From: Adiantum capillus-veneris
Taxonomy: Eukaryota > Streptophyta > Polypodiopsida > Polypodiales > Pteridaceae
Direction: 5' to 3'
Assembly (NCBI GenBank): GCA_014529385.2
Contig: CM043953.1
Location: forward strand, 66,825,372-66,889,371
DNA length: 64,000 nucleotides
Shown here: positions 23,050 through 33,420 of the stretch, in pieces
Numbering within the stretch: the stretch's first letter is position 1
Layout: every line of letters begins with the position of its first letter
Program-made: the position numbers and the translations under genes
The notes under the pieces: model-generated
What the model was told of the DNA's origin: nothing
The model's database searches: none
Seen by the model: only the letters and a program-made list of their open reading frames with translations

Positions 23050-24028
23050 TGTCAAGAAGTGCGCATTGCGACTAGGAAAGTGCCGGGCCTCTGACTGTGA
23101 GGATTCGTAGCACAATCAAGCAAGGCGTAGATGATTTGAAGCCAAAAACACACTAAAAAAGAACAAAACTCCAGCCATGAAAGCTCCACTTTGAAAAAGA
23201 ACCAAAAATAACTCAAAACTCTTGTGTGTGTGAAGATTAGGTGTAGCCTCGCTCCCAATTGCACAGATGCAGTGCTCATTCTACCTGTTAAAAACCCTAA
23301 ATTTACGCTTCGATTCTTTGTCGTGACCATTTGATGGAAGCTTCAGTACTTAAAATGAGCTCATTCTTGGCTCTAAAAATTCCCACACAACTTGAGAAAC
23401 AACGCCAGGATCATTGATGTGGAATTTTGAGCTATTTTAAGCATTTTTTAGGCCATTTTTGATCATTTTTAGGCCATTTTTAGCCCAAAAATGTCACTTT
23501 TTGTTCGTAAAAAGCTCAAACAAGCTGGGAAGAATCCCTAAAATGGTGGAAAATTCCCATTGGGCTCAAATTTCATGTTGAACCTCATTTTCCCACTTGG
23601 TAAGCACTTTGGACATGTCTTTCATGCCAGCGCACGAAACCTGTTGTTTTTGGCCGAGATTGCCTGCATTGAACTTTTTAGGCAAAACGAGCGTGCCACT
23701 CGAAACACTTGACATTTGTACATTCCCAAAGAAAATTAGGCATATATTTATGTGTAAAAGCATTCTATGGTGCCACGTGTAGAGCCTAGCCCGCCCGGCA
23801 AGGTATGTACACGACTGCAACCGTGACATTCATTTTTGCATATATCACACTATGTACATTGTAGCATTTGGTCCCACACATCATAAACATTAAGAGTGAG
23901 GTAGATAACTTAATTTCACATTATGAACGTGCCATGGCACGACATCCACCCCCTCTAATCCTGCACATCCTCCGGCATGTGCCACAGATATCTTTTGCAG
24001 GTTCAGTCTTCATTTAAGTCAACATACA
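23050..24028 (-). repeat. 5' LTR of the nested Ty3 element
   Basis: Direct repeat of 16047-17070. Two stretches are not alignable: 23352-23440 here against 16345-16460 in the other LTR. Homology resumes in a run of GGCCATTTTT-type short repeats and continues to AACATACA at 24028. The flank beyond does not match the CACGT beside the other LTR. Confidence 0.85.
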
Positions 24029-24744
24029 GGAAACAAATAAAGGAAAACAAGAAAAGTAAAACTTTCCAAGGGGCATTAGCTATGTCGCTAATGCACCCCC
24101 CCTCAAACGCAAAAGAAAGAGAAAGAGAGCAAATGAAGCCAGTAGCGGCTACCTTCTCCGAAAGATGCTAAATTAAGGTGCTAGATGGGCCAATGAAAGG
24201 GTAGTTTCCAAAGATGAAGGCCCCCCCCTATAAATGTCAAATCTTAATAAACTTAGGGGCTTTCTTGGTTCTGTTTGAAACCTGCAAAGTGGAGTTCTCT
24301 GACAAACCTATCTCTTTGTACTTTTTTCTTGAAAATGGCCATGGTGATATTGCAAGCCTTTGTGTATGCCTTTCGAAGTGCAATCAACCCACTATTGCCC
24401 CGTCTTGATGTCGTTTCGTCTTCCTTCCTTATCTGGTGTTTCCCCTCAGTGTCGAAAGTGTGGAAGTGTGTGCCCCCCCCGGACCGATGTTGTTTTGTAT
24501 AAGAGAGTGAGATAGAGCGGTTGTGTGCGGGTGTAAAGGTGTAAACAGACTGTGGTAGTGGGTGTGCATTGCATGGTGGACTTGTGGAGTGTGTGAGCCT
24601 TGGGAAGAGAGCAGGTCGTGGTCTGCTAGCAAGAAGTGTGTTTTTAAAGGTGTTTTCTGAGAGGATAGGGGTGTTGTGGATATCCTCAGCTATAGAGAGG
24701 CCCTTTTGTTTCTACCGGGTGTGTTCTCTCATTCCCCCTCTCCA
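24029..24744 (+). repeat. 5' LTR of the Tat-like element, right part
   Basis: Aligns to 31700-33015 of the 3' LTR, including the GGGGCATTAGC palindrome, the TATA region and the CCCCCTCTCCA end. Relative to the solo LTR, about 650 bp of mid-LTR sequence, including the (GA)n zone, is missing between 16046 and 24029, so a deletion accompanied or followed the nested insertion. Confidence 0.85.
24229..24235 (+). promoter_or_regulatory. LTR TATA box
   Basis: TATAAAT directly after a run of eight C residues. The same C-run plus TATA arrangement (TATAAAA at 31891-31897) is kept in the 3' LTR, which supports a promoter role for element transcription. Confidence 0.65.
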
Positions 24745-24749
24745 TCTTC

Positions 24750-24766
24750 TGGTGCCCCCACGGAGG
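24750..24766 (+). other. Candidate primer-binding site of the Tat-like element
   Basis: TGGTGCCCCCACGGAGG lies five bases after the LTR end and starts with TGG as a tRNA-primed site should. The priming tRNA is not identified. Confidence 0.55.
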
Positions 24767-24809
24767 AGCAACTGATTGCTCCTAGTTGATTGAAGAGAAG
24801 TAGTTTTTC

Positions 24810-25680
24810 GTGTTGGAAGTCATGGTGGCTAGAAGCTATGGACCGATTTTCAGAGGTGAGGAGGGCCCTGACGAGTGGATGTTGGATTTTGAGTTGTATA
24901 TGCTATCGTTGCGTATGCCGAACGAGGATATCAAAATGCATACATTTTCTTTGGTGATGCATGGAAAAGATAAAGTTTGGTATGAAGCTCTTGAAGGTGA
25001 GCCGAGGCAATCATGGCCGGATCTACGGGTGAGTTTTCTTCACAACTTTCCCAAGGAGGCATCCCAAATCGAGATGGATGTGAAGCTGATGGTGCTTAAG
25101 CAAGATGTAAGTGAAGAGCTCAATCTGTATTTAGGTCATTTTGAAGAGTGTTGGGCAAAATTGGCGACAACCATGCAATTGGCTAATGGAAACTACTTTA
25201 AGTTGGACAAATTCATGGTGTATCTGCATCCTAAGGTGAGAGAAAAGGTCGATTTTGAAAGCTCAGAGAATTAAAATGGTGCGGTAGCAATTGGAGGATC
25301 AAAGAGTAGAAAGATAAAGAAGAAGTTAGAGTAGGGTGTGTCGGGCTACGAGATGATGGCCCCTGTTCAACTGCAGAGTCCGAGGGAGGCTATGCATGAA
25401 GAAAATCATGGAAACCAAGGTGTAACTGTTGTGCCGAAAAAAAATTGTGTAGGCATAGTGCAAGATTTGTCCAAGAAAATGCAGGAGTTGGAGTGTGATG
25501 GATAGAGGACAGTCAAGAGGAGCAAGGGGCAAGGCAAGACCGCTGCCAAGTAGGTGCTACAATTTTGGAGAAGAGGGGCACTATGCACCAGATTGTCCTC
25601 ATCCACAAAGAGAGAGAGGAGGCATTTACCTGTTGTTTGGTAGAGGTCGAGGCCAAGGGCAGTTCAGCGATCCATGAGAA
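24810..25680 (+). pseudogene. Gag of the Tat-like Ty3 element (broken)
   Basis: The segment opened at 24810 (start ATG at 24810 or 24822) reads through a capsid domain: EEGPDEWMLDFELYML, then TFSLVMHGKDKVWYEALEGE, then SWPDLRVSFLHNFP and an LNLYLGHFEECWAKLA block. It stops at 25272-25274. Further down, at about 25555-25600, a nucleocapsid knuckle reads C-Y-N-F...H...C: the second Cys of CCHC is Phe, so zinc binding is probably lost. It lies 65 bp after the LTR with the primer site between. Several stops separate the two parts. Confidence 0.82.
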
Positions 25681-26179
25681 CAAGTAGTGGAGAATCCTGT
25701 GCAGCTAGCTCCACCAAACGGAGGTGAGGTTCCAAGAATAAATACCATTGGGGTGGATAAGCAAGATAATGAGAGTTTGGCCAATAAGAGAGCAGAGTTG
25801 AGGGAGAGACAGAGATAGAGCGGGAAACCAGAGCACCCAAGGGTAAGGAGAAAGTGTACGAAGGTAGAGAGCATCCCGAGCCTAGCAAAATAAGGAGACG
25901 TCACAAAATCCAACAAGTGGATTTCCAATTAGGGCGTGGCTATCCCAAATACAATCTTACAATCTGGTAAGTGATGTTCAAAATCAGAAAGCAAACATTA
26001 CTTTTGGTCAATTGTTAGCCTTAAATCCAAAATTGAAGAGGCAGTGGTCCATAAATGTTAGCACCAGACTCGCAAGAGCTAAGGGGAATATGCAAGCACT
26101 GCAAAACATGGCTTTGAGGGTAGGTAGCCCACCGATGTTCTTCCACTGGTGGATGCGATTATAGAAAAGAGGATGTAGG

Positions 26180-26841
26180 TACGGGACTACATAGATGGTG
26201 GAGTGCAGGTTTGTGTCATGACTGAAGCAACAATGAAAGAGACAGGAGTTAAGGCGATAGCCAAGTCGAATGTGGGCAAGAGGATGGCCAACCATACTAA
26301 AGCCAGGAGTCTGGGTGTGGCTCAGGATGTGAAGGTCAAGATGATGGGCATAGAGTGCCTGATAGGCTTTTTTGTGATGAAGGTGGGAGATAATTCTTAT
26401 CTGATAATTTTCGATAGGCCATGGCTTTTGGAAATAGGTGCTAAGCAGGTTTGGGAGAGAAAAGTGTTCACCTTGCCTAAAAAAGAGAAGGGAAGAAAGA
26501 TTGTGCTTGATTTGAAGACCAAGGAGAGCAGTTCTCATCCTATGGCAGTTAAAGATGAAGGCGACATGACAAGCTACGAGTACAAGATAGAGACGGGTTA
26601 TGATGAAGGCTACACTAGCACAGAGGAAGAGGAGAGCAAGGACGACATGCTGAAGATAGACGTAGACTTATTTGGAGTCACCATAGACGACTCCCCTCCT
26701 AAAGAAAAAGCTATGCAGCCTCAAGTTCATGGTTTAAGCATAGAGGAGGTTTCAAGCATGTTGAGTGAAGATTTGACCAAGGGTGAAAAGGAGGCTTATG
26801 TTCAGCTGTGTGAGTCCTATCCAAACATGTTTGTGAAGTAA
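26180..26841 (+). pseudogene. Protease region of the Tat-like Ty3 element
   Basis: Starts near YIDGGVQVCVM, the active-site region with Asp-Gly-Gly in place of Asp-Ser/Thr-Gly, a form also known in Tat-type elements. A stop lies just before. Then VGDNSYLIIFDRPWL, the usual second landmark of plant retropepsins (…GRPWL, here DRPWL). An acidic linker leads to reverse transcriptase. Cleavage of Gag-Pol would be its role. The frame ends at 26839-26841. Confidence 0.7.
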
Positions 26842-26879
26842 TTGCTAGGTGCAAAGGGGGCAGATCACAAGATTGTTCT

Positions 26880-27697
26880 CAAGGAGGGACATAGGCCTAA
26901 AACACAGAAGTAGAAAGACTAGGAAAAATCCAAAAGGAGGTCCTTTGGCAGGAGATCAATAAGTTGCTGGATGTAGGCATCATATACCATGTGAAAGAGT
27001 CAGAGTGGGTCTCACCACTAGTTATAGCCCCTAATAAGAATGGGAAATGGAGGGTGTGTGCCGACTACAAGCCATTGAATGCAACAACCAAGAGAAATTA
27101 CTATCCATTGCCATTTCAAGACGAGATCCTAAACCAAGTGGCTGGGCATGAGAGATACTCGCTTATGGATATTTTCAGATAGGGACCGTGCTCGAAGACC
27201 AGTTGAAGATCACATTCATATCTCCATGGGGTTGTTTTGCTTACCACAGGATGCCATTCAGATTGGTGAATGCATATGCCACCTTCCAAGATTGGATGAA
27301 CATGGTATTTGGTCCATATCTGGGCCGTTTTGTCAGGGTCTTCATGGATGATATTAGTTGATAGATTTCAACATTAGAGCACCTATCAAAGGTGCAGTTA
27401 TGCTTTCATAGTCTTGATGAAGAAGGAGGTTGGTTGAACCCCAAGAAGTGCAAGCTAGCACAGCCTCGAGCACAGCTATTGGGTCATGTAGTGTCGCAGA
27501 ATGGTATAGAGGCTGATCCCGAGAAGGTGAAGGCATTGGTGTTGATGGCACTGCCATCAGATGCTCAAGTTTTGGCTTCATTTGTTTATAAGATGAAGTA
27601 TCTATCATGTTTCTTTTGGATGTTGTCGCAATATGTGCATCCTCTTCGAAAGAGAGCTCAGCAAGTGCATGGTTATGAGTGGGATGAGGAAGCTTAG
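26880..27697 (+). pseudogene. Reverse transcriptase of the Tat-like Ty3 element (broken)
   Basis: The segment 26964-27182 carries VKESEWVSPLVIAPNKNGKW and RVCADYKPLNATTKRNYYP, landmarks of Ty3 reverse transcriptase. After a frame change comes FMDD near 27340 (the YxDD site with both Asp kept), followed at once by two stops. The thumb region (27392-27697) has WLNPKKCKLAQPRAQLLGH. At least three breaks make this copy inactive. Confidence 0.87.
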
Positions 27698-27742
27698 GAG
27701 GATTTTGATAGGGTTAAGGAAATTTTGTGCTAGTTTCTAGCA

Positions 27743-28231
27743 ATGTGTCCTCCTAATCAAGAGGACAACTTCTATGTGTCTATGACAGTGGGAACGGTTG
27801 CTATTGGAGCGGTTCTACTACAAAAGGTAGGGAAAAGCAATAAGCGGATATACTTTGAGATCAAGGTGATTAGCCCAGGAGAGGCTACCTACACCAAAGC
27901 AAAGCAGGGGGTGATGGGTTTATTCTTTGCTTACAGGAAGTTTAAGGTGCATTTAATTGTGTGAAAGTTCTTTGTGTTGACATCTAACAATCTATGGCCA
28001 GAGGTGGTGCCACATTTGAAGCCAGGAAGAAGGATTATGAAGTGGGTGTTGGCGCTACAATATTTTGAGTTCAAGTTCAAGGTAGATCACACAAGTTGGT
28101 CTCACTTGGTGGACATTCTTGTCAGCAAGGTAGTTGATTTGCGAGCCTATCCAAGGGTGGTGCGAGATGACGCTAAGGAGGAGCCTCATTTAGGGAATGC
28201 TTTTATGATGTCGGTCGATGGAGCATATTGA
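27743..28231 (+). pseudogene. RNase H (first) of the Tat-like Ty3 element
   Basis: Two open pieces in neighbouring frames, 27743-27964 and 27974-28231. They carry VGTVAIGAVLLQKVGKSNKR, then EATYTKAKQGVMGLFFAYRKF and a LKPGRRIMKWVLALQYFEF block typical of the Ty3 RNase H end. A single TGA and frame change lie between them. It removes template RNA during reverse transcription. Confidence 0.78.
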
Positions 28232-28573
28232 AGGGTAATACCAAAGGCAAGAGGAGGTGTGGTGATACACGACCCACATGGCAAAGTTATATTTTTGAAG
28301 GCATATGATCTGGAGGATGTACACACCAATAACGAGGCAATGTATCTCACTCTGCATTTGGATTTGAAGCAGTGTATAGAGTTCCACATTTCCAAATTGA
28401 TGGTGAAGGGAGATGTGTTGCTAGTCATCAAGCAACTACTAGGCCAATGGCAGGTAAAGCGGGATTATTTGAAGCATTGGTTCTTTTCCATCAAGAAAAT
28501 GCTAAAGTCTTTTGAAGAGGTTCAGTTAAAACACGTGAGAGGAGAAAGCAGAATCAAGAGGCAAACCAGTTAG
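28199..28573 (+). pseudogene. Second RNase H-like domain (archaeal-type) of the Tat-like element
   Basis: Starts SVDGAY with its Asp, then a stop, then ARGGVVIHDPHGKVIFLKAY, then NNEAMYLTLHLDL and VKGDVLLVIKQLLGQWQVK, ending HVRGESRIKRQ. The D-E-D order and the TNNEA-like block are those of the extra RNase H acquired by Tat-lineage Ty3 elements. It follows the first RNase H and precedes integrase, as expected. An in-frame TGA follows SVDGAY. Confidence 0.78.
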
Positions 28574-28819
28574 CAAGTAGAAAAATGCAGGTGCATGTTG
28601 CAGGTCTATATGTGACCCCAGCCCCTTATGCAGGTAGGGAGACTCTAAAAGAGATTGAAGGATTTTTTAGTACAGGGCACTGTTCAGAGGGTTTGTGCAA
28701 GTTTCAAAGAAGAAGAGTGGTGCAAAAGGCCCACAATTTTATACTTGTAGGTGAAGATCTCATGAACTATGGGTGTGATGGAGTGCTAAGAAGAGTGCTA
28801 TACAAATAAGAGATAGGTA

Positions 28820-29585
28820 TGGTGTTGGAGCAATGCCATGAAGAAAGTGGACCTCAGGGCAAAGACGAGGTTCTATTTAGAGTGCTTAGAGTAGGCTTTT
28901 GGTGGCCTTCTCTAGTGAAGGACGTGCATTACTAGTGCAAGACGTGCCACGATTGTCAGACTATAGGTGAAAGACGACTAGTATCGGAATCTCAAGGTGC
29001 CATCATTGCACAAAGCGCTTTCAAGATGTGGGGTCTGGATTCTATAGGCCCTCTCCCAAAGTCTACAAGCGGTAATAAGTACGTGGTGGTAGCCATTGAC
29101 TACCTTACAAGATGGGTCAAGGTGAAGGAAGTAAATGCCAATGTGGTGGCTCGGTTCGTGATCGATAATGTCTGTTGCCATTTGGAGTTCCATGGGTGCT
29201 AGTTTGTGATAGGTGTCAAGGGTTTATAAGGAAGCTCATGAGTGCATTAGTAGAAAAGCTAAAGATTCAGTATCGGTTTTTCTCACCCTATCACCCCCAA
29301 TGCAATGGTCTAGTCAAGAGTGCTAATGAACAAACCGTCAAAATGTTAACAAAGTATGTGTATAAGCAGGAAACTGAGTGGGAAACAAATCTAGAGAAAT
29401 GTATGTGGGCGTATAAGACGTCCTATAAAGTAGCTACAAATTTCACTCCATTCGAGCTAGTCTATGGTAAGGAGGCTGTATTGCCAGTGCATGCACAGTT
29501 GGGTGCTTTAAAAGGTATGTGGCATGTCAATGCCACTCGGCAAGGAGTTCTACAGGATCAGATAGCCAGTTTAGAGGCTTTGTAG
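28820..29585 (+). pseudogene. Integrase of the Tat-like Ty3 element (broken)
   Basis: The zinc site is seen near 28930-28960 (CKTCHDC after the His pair, with a stop in between). The core has GLDSIGPLPKS with the first Asp, NKYVVVAIDYLTRW, a VCDRCQGF block with the second Asp, then YHPQCNGLVKSANEQ. In the last block the catalytic Glu position reads Lys. A WAYKTSYKVATNFTPFELVYG block follows. Two frame changes and a stop are present. With the Lys change this integrase would be inactive even if the frame were whole. Confidence 0.85.
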
Positions 29586-29690
29586 ATGGACAGAGAGGCA
29601 ACATCGGTCTATTATGTGAAGCAGAAAGAAAAGCGGGTTGCTAAGTTCAATCACCACTTGCCAGACAAGAGGATAGAGGAAGGAGACCTG

Positions 29691-30124
29691 GTCATGAAGT
29701 ACGAAAGCTACCTGTATTTCACATTCCAGAAGAAGTCCAAAGAAGTGGACGGGTCCGTCTAAAGTGCAAAGGCCTTTTTGAATGGGACCTATTAGTTGGT
29801 AAGAGAAAATGGCAAGCTTCTTAGGAACAGGGTGAACGGTGTGTGGCTCAAGTTGTATTTTGAAAGAGATCTAGTGCCTGACATGCATCAGATTGTAGTC
29901 AAGGGGGGTCATGAAGTACGAAAGATACCTGTATTTCACATTCCAAAAGAAGTCCAAAAAGAAGTGGACGGGTCCGTCTAAAGTGCAAAGGCCTTTTTGA
30001 ATGGGACCTATCAGTTGGTAAGAGAAAATGGCAAGCTTCTTAGGAATAGGATGAATGGTGTGCGGCTCAAGTTGTATTTTGAAAGAGATCTAGTGCCTGA
30101 CATGCATCGGATTGTAGTCAAGGG
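29691..30124 (+). repeat. 217-bp tandem duplication at the 3' end of the internal domain
   Basis: 29691-29907 and 29908-30124 are near-identical, both starting GTCATGAAGTACGAAAG and both ending in GTAGTCAAGGGGGG. It duplicates the end of the pol region and a G-rich purine tract that resembles a polypurine tract. Confidence 0.92.
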
Positions 30125-30281
30125 GGGTGGGCAACCCACCTAAAGCATGTGGTATGCCAAAGAAAAAAAAAAAGAGCTTTTGTACATAGGGTTGCAGATT
30201 TCTTTGAGTGCTTTCAATTCTCAGTTTGGTGGCCAGTTTTAAAGTTCTATACATATGATTTTGGTCAAACACAAATGTTCG

Positions 30282-30298
30282 ATTAGGGGGCTAGGCAA
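30282..30298 (+). other. Candidate polypurine tract
   Basis: ATTAGGGGGCTAGGCAA lies immediately before the 3' LTR start. A stronger purine run, AAGGGGGG, occurs earlier at 30121-30128 and in the tandem copy. Plus-strand DNA synthesis would start at one of these. Confidence 0.5.
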
Positions 30299-31303
30299 TG
30301 ATGGTGCAGCCAAAGTTGGTCCGAGCTAGAAGCTGGTCTATGCTAGGCAAAGGCTACAGGCAGGTGTAGTGCAGAAGGCTAGGGCAGGTGCCAAGGTCCC
30401 AGGCAGCCAAAGGTAGCAAAAGTGTATGCTTAATGTGGTGTTTTAGGCCAAAAGAGCTAAGGGATGGTCCATATGGGATAGAAAGTGGAGGTGTCTAAAG
30501 TGTCAAGCTAGTGCTCTAGAATGTAGTGTTCAGTGTGCTCTAGAAGTCGGTCTAAACGGCTCGTCAAACGGAGCCCCAGTGCTCAAGATATTGCAGTTCA
30601 AGGTTCAGTGTGTTGCATATTCTTGCCGGACGGGGCAACTGAGGACAGGTGGGCCCAGTGGATGTTAGGGTATAGGCATGTAGTGCTCTATTTATGGAGC
30701 AAACCCGTCTTTTCAGATTGCAAATCGGAGCCACGGATTGCATTTTATGGCCCGTTGAATTTTTGCCGGAGGCTAGGTTGGTGCCCACCCGACCACATGG
30801 GGAGTCATGCCATCTAGCATTTTTTGGACCGCAACAGAGTGTGAGGAGGTGTTTTCCAATGTATGGAGCTAGCAGGAGTTGATTGCACATCAAATAGAGC
30901 CTAGAGCGCCTTGTTATGGCTTGTCAAAGTTTAGGTAGTTACTTGAGGGAAGGTTGGAGATGATTTTCAAGTTTTTGATCAGTTTGATTGCGACGTGGAC
31001 GGAATTGTCCCACATGCGATGATGGGGCCGCAAACCTCATGGTATATATGCCACAATGTGAAGTCCTTTGGGAGTGTATGAGGGAGGGAGCTCCTATTGA
31101 GCATGGATATGGCGGCCCACTTTGGGCACTGTGTTTCGGTTTCATGTTGGCCTGAGCGCGGTAGTGCTGTCGGGTGGCGGATTTTACAGAGAACGGCGAG
31201 GCAGTGACTTGCGGGTGGGTGGAGAAGTATGATGACGTGGCGGCCTACAGTGGCCCATGCCCGCGCCCGTTGGGGTCCAAACTTTTCTGAAGGTAAAGGG
31301 ATA

Positions 31304-31322
31304 ACCCCCCCAATAGCGATGT
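31304..31322. promoter_or_regulatory. LTR dyad motif
   Basis: CAATAGCGA and TCGCTATTG form perfect 9-bp arms around TG. The solo LTR has CTAGCGATATCGCTAG, a perfect 16-bp palindrome, at the matching place (44319-44334). The second dyad of this LTR family lies at 24075-24096 (arms GCATTAGC/GCTAATGC) and 31737-31758. Dyad symmetry kept despite base changes suggests a protein-binding site. Confidence 0.55.
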
Positions 31323-31362
31323 CGCTATTGCTCCTATGGGGAGGGGTCTCGCGGCCAATGAC

Positions 31363-31550
<188 letters not shown>

Positions 31551-31890
31551 AAGGAGGCCGCCAGGTGTACCAGGCCATTCCAATGCCGGCCAAGAAAGAC
31601 CAAGCGAAGGCAAAGGGCAAGGAAGGGAAGGCCGGGCATGGCAGAACAGAGGTGATCAAAGGGAAAAAATCCAAAAGTAGAGTGCAAGGCTAAGCTCCTC
31701 AAAGGGGTAAAAAATAAAAGTAAAAAAATGCTAAGGGGCATTAGCTATGTCGCGAATGCACCTCCCTCAATGCAAAAGAAAGAGAAAGACAGTACATGAA
31801 GCTAGAAGCGGCTACCTCCTCCCAAAGATGATAAATTATGGTGCCAGTTGGGCCAATGAAAGGGTAGTTTCCAAAGTTGAAGCCCCCCCC

Positions 31891-31897
31891 TATAAAA
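31891..31897 (+). promoter_or_regulatory. LTR TATA box
   Basis: TATAAAA after a C run, matching the arrangement at 24229 in the 5' LTR. Confidence 0.6.
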
Positions 31898-31935
31898 GTC
31901 AAATTTTAATCAAATTAGGGGCTTTTTTGGTGCCA

Positions 31936-32227
31936 GTTAACCCTCACGACACACGGACACCCTATGATCTATAAACGTTGTATTATTTAGAGTTAGGTAC
32001 CGGGCTTGTCGGACCAATAGGAACAGGGTAAGGGTGATCGCCGATGAGAGGCGCACTCTAACTAGGACATTCAAGGGATTAGTTGGCTAAGCATGGGCGC
32101 CCAAGTGTGAATGGGCTGAGCTCATATAAAAGCCAACTAAACCTAATTTTTACTCATTCTCTCATTTGTGCAATAGAAGAGTACTCTTGCTCCATCTCCA
32201 TCTCCATCTTCTTCTTCTTCACCTCCT

Positions 32228-32269
<42 letters not shown>

Positions 32270-32522
32270 TGTGAGAGTGTGTGTGCGATCGAGCATTACG
32301 AAGGCACGACGGTGGCAAAGCGGTTGAGCGCGGCACGACTCCAGCTTCTTCTTCATCGCGGCGAGGAATCCACCACGAAGGCGAGCGTAGAGGGGTGAGT
32401 GACACACCCTTTACTCTCTTGAGCTTGCTAGTTTAGGCTTGTTGTGTGCTTGGAGCCATTTGTGGCTCGCACACGGTGTATTGGCAAGTCCCTTGCTTCG
32501 ACAGTGCGGCAAGGAGCGCACA
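31936..32522 (+). mobile_element. 587-bp insertion in the LTR, solo-LTR-like
   Basis: This segment is absent from the 5' LTR copy: there the sequence passes from GGCTTTCTTGGT directly to TGTTTGAAACC. The insertion starts GTTAACCCTC, ends GCGCACA, and is flanked by GTGCCA on both sides (31930-31935 and 32523-32528). It holds a TATA-like ATATAAAA (32126-32133), a pyrimidine-rich zone and GT/GA runs, the make-up of a solo LTR of another family. Strand is inferred from the TATA orientation. Confidence 0.72.
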
Positions 32523-33015
32523 GTGCCATTTGAAGCGTGCAAATTAGAGTTCTTTGACAAATCTATCCCTTTGTACTTTTCTTCTTGAAAATGGCCATGG
32601 TGATGACATTGCAAGACTTTGTATATGCCTTTCGAAGGGCAATCAAGCCACTGTTGCCCCGCCTTGTTGTCGTTTCTGTTTCCCCCTTTCTATTTCTTCT
32701 ACTCTAATGTTTCCCCTTGATGCCGACAGTGTGGAAGTGTGTGCCCCCCCCGGACCAACAGTGTTTTGTATGAGAGAGTGTGATTGAGCGGTTGTGTGTG
32801 GGTGTAAAGGTGTATACAAACCGTGGCAGTATGTGTGCATTGCGTGATGGACTTGTGGAGTGTGTGAGCCTTGGGAAGAGAGTAGGCGATGGTCTGCTAG
32901 CAAGAAGTGTGTTTTTGAAGGTGTTTTCTGAGAGGATAGGGGTGCTGTGGATACCCTGAGCTATAGAGAGGCCCTTTTGTTTTTTCCGGGTGTGTTCCCC
33001 CATTCCCCCTCTCCA

Positions 33016-33257
33016 ACGTGAGCCCTCAACATTATTAACGTGTTCACATGTTTGTGATACCGTTAATGAAATCGTTGACTAGAACGTACACGTCTCCTTT
33101 GAAAGCTTGGCCAAGGTCACACCCTTAGTCTCTCCTTCATGCAGAATAGGACCCATCTACCCCAGGGGAAACTCTTTCAACCTCGGCACCCTAGTCAACC
33201 TCAACCTAATCCTCACCTCCATGCCTATAACATCCTTAATTTCGGCATCATCAGCCA
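33016..33257. other. Short flank between two elements
   Basis: About 240 bp between the Tat-like 3' LTR and the short-LTR element. Together with 37759-37909 it forms the pre-insertion DNA of the latter. Reading across the removed insertion gives an open frame, but I cannot attach a family to it. Confidence 0.4.
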
Positions 33258-33262
33258 GCTCA
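33258..33262. repeat. Target-site duplication of short-LTR element, left
   Basis: GCTCA directly before the LTR start at 33263; the same five bases follow the right LTR at 37754-37758. Five bases is the usual duplication for copia-type integrases. The match extends to CAGCTCA if two more bases are counted. Confidence 0.8.
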
Positions 33263-33408
33263 CGTTGAGCTTATATGTGAAGCTATTCTATATATATCCC
33301 TAGGTCCCCTCTATATACATACCATCCTGTGTACATATTCTTCATACTTTGGGGTTGCACTCTTTATGTATCGTCTTTTTGTTCTTCTCTTTCCTTGCCT
33401 TCTCAACG
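33263..33408 (+). repeat. Left LTR (146 bp)
   Basis: Aligns with 37609-37753 over its whole length at about three-quarters identity by eye: shared GAGCTTA...GTGAAGCTA, CCCCTCTATATA, TACCATC and GCACTCT blocks. This degree of divergence suggests an old insertion. Confidence 0.82.
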
Positions 33409-33420
33409 TGGTATTGAAGC
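33409..33420 (+). other. Primer-binding site, Met-tRNA type (diverged)
   Basis: TGGTATTGAAGC against the usual TGGTATCAGAGC: 9 of 12 positions agree, including the first six. It touches the LTR end, as in copia-type elements. Confidence 0.65.

Larger units (their letters stand above)
16047..24028 (-). mobile_element. Ty3-type LTR retrotransposon nested in an LTR, about 8.0 kb
   Basis: Minus-strand element with direct terminal repeats at 16047-17070 and 23050-24028. In its own direction: LTR, primer site (23031-23043), gag with one zinc knuckle, aspartic protease, reverse transcriptase, RNase H, integrase, LTR. The coding region is close to one gag-pol frame broken by a few stops and two or three frame changes, so this is one of the better preserved elements here. 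LTR copies differ by roughly 9% over the first 165 bp (hand count), so it is not recent. It interrupts the 5' LTR of the plus-strand element. Confidence 0.92.

Noticed and set aside
14958-30138. Shared GGCAACCCACC near 14968 and 30131 as an alternative LTR start
   Set aside because: The sequence after the shared word does not align between the two places.
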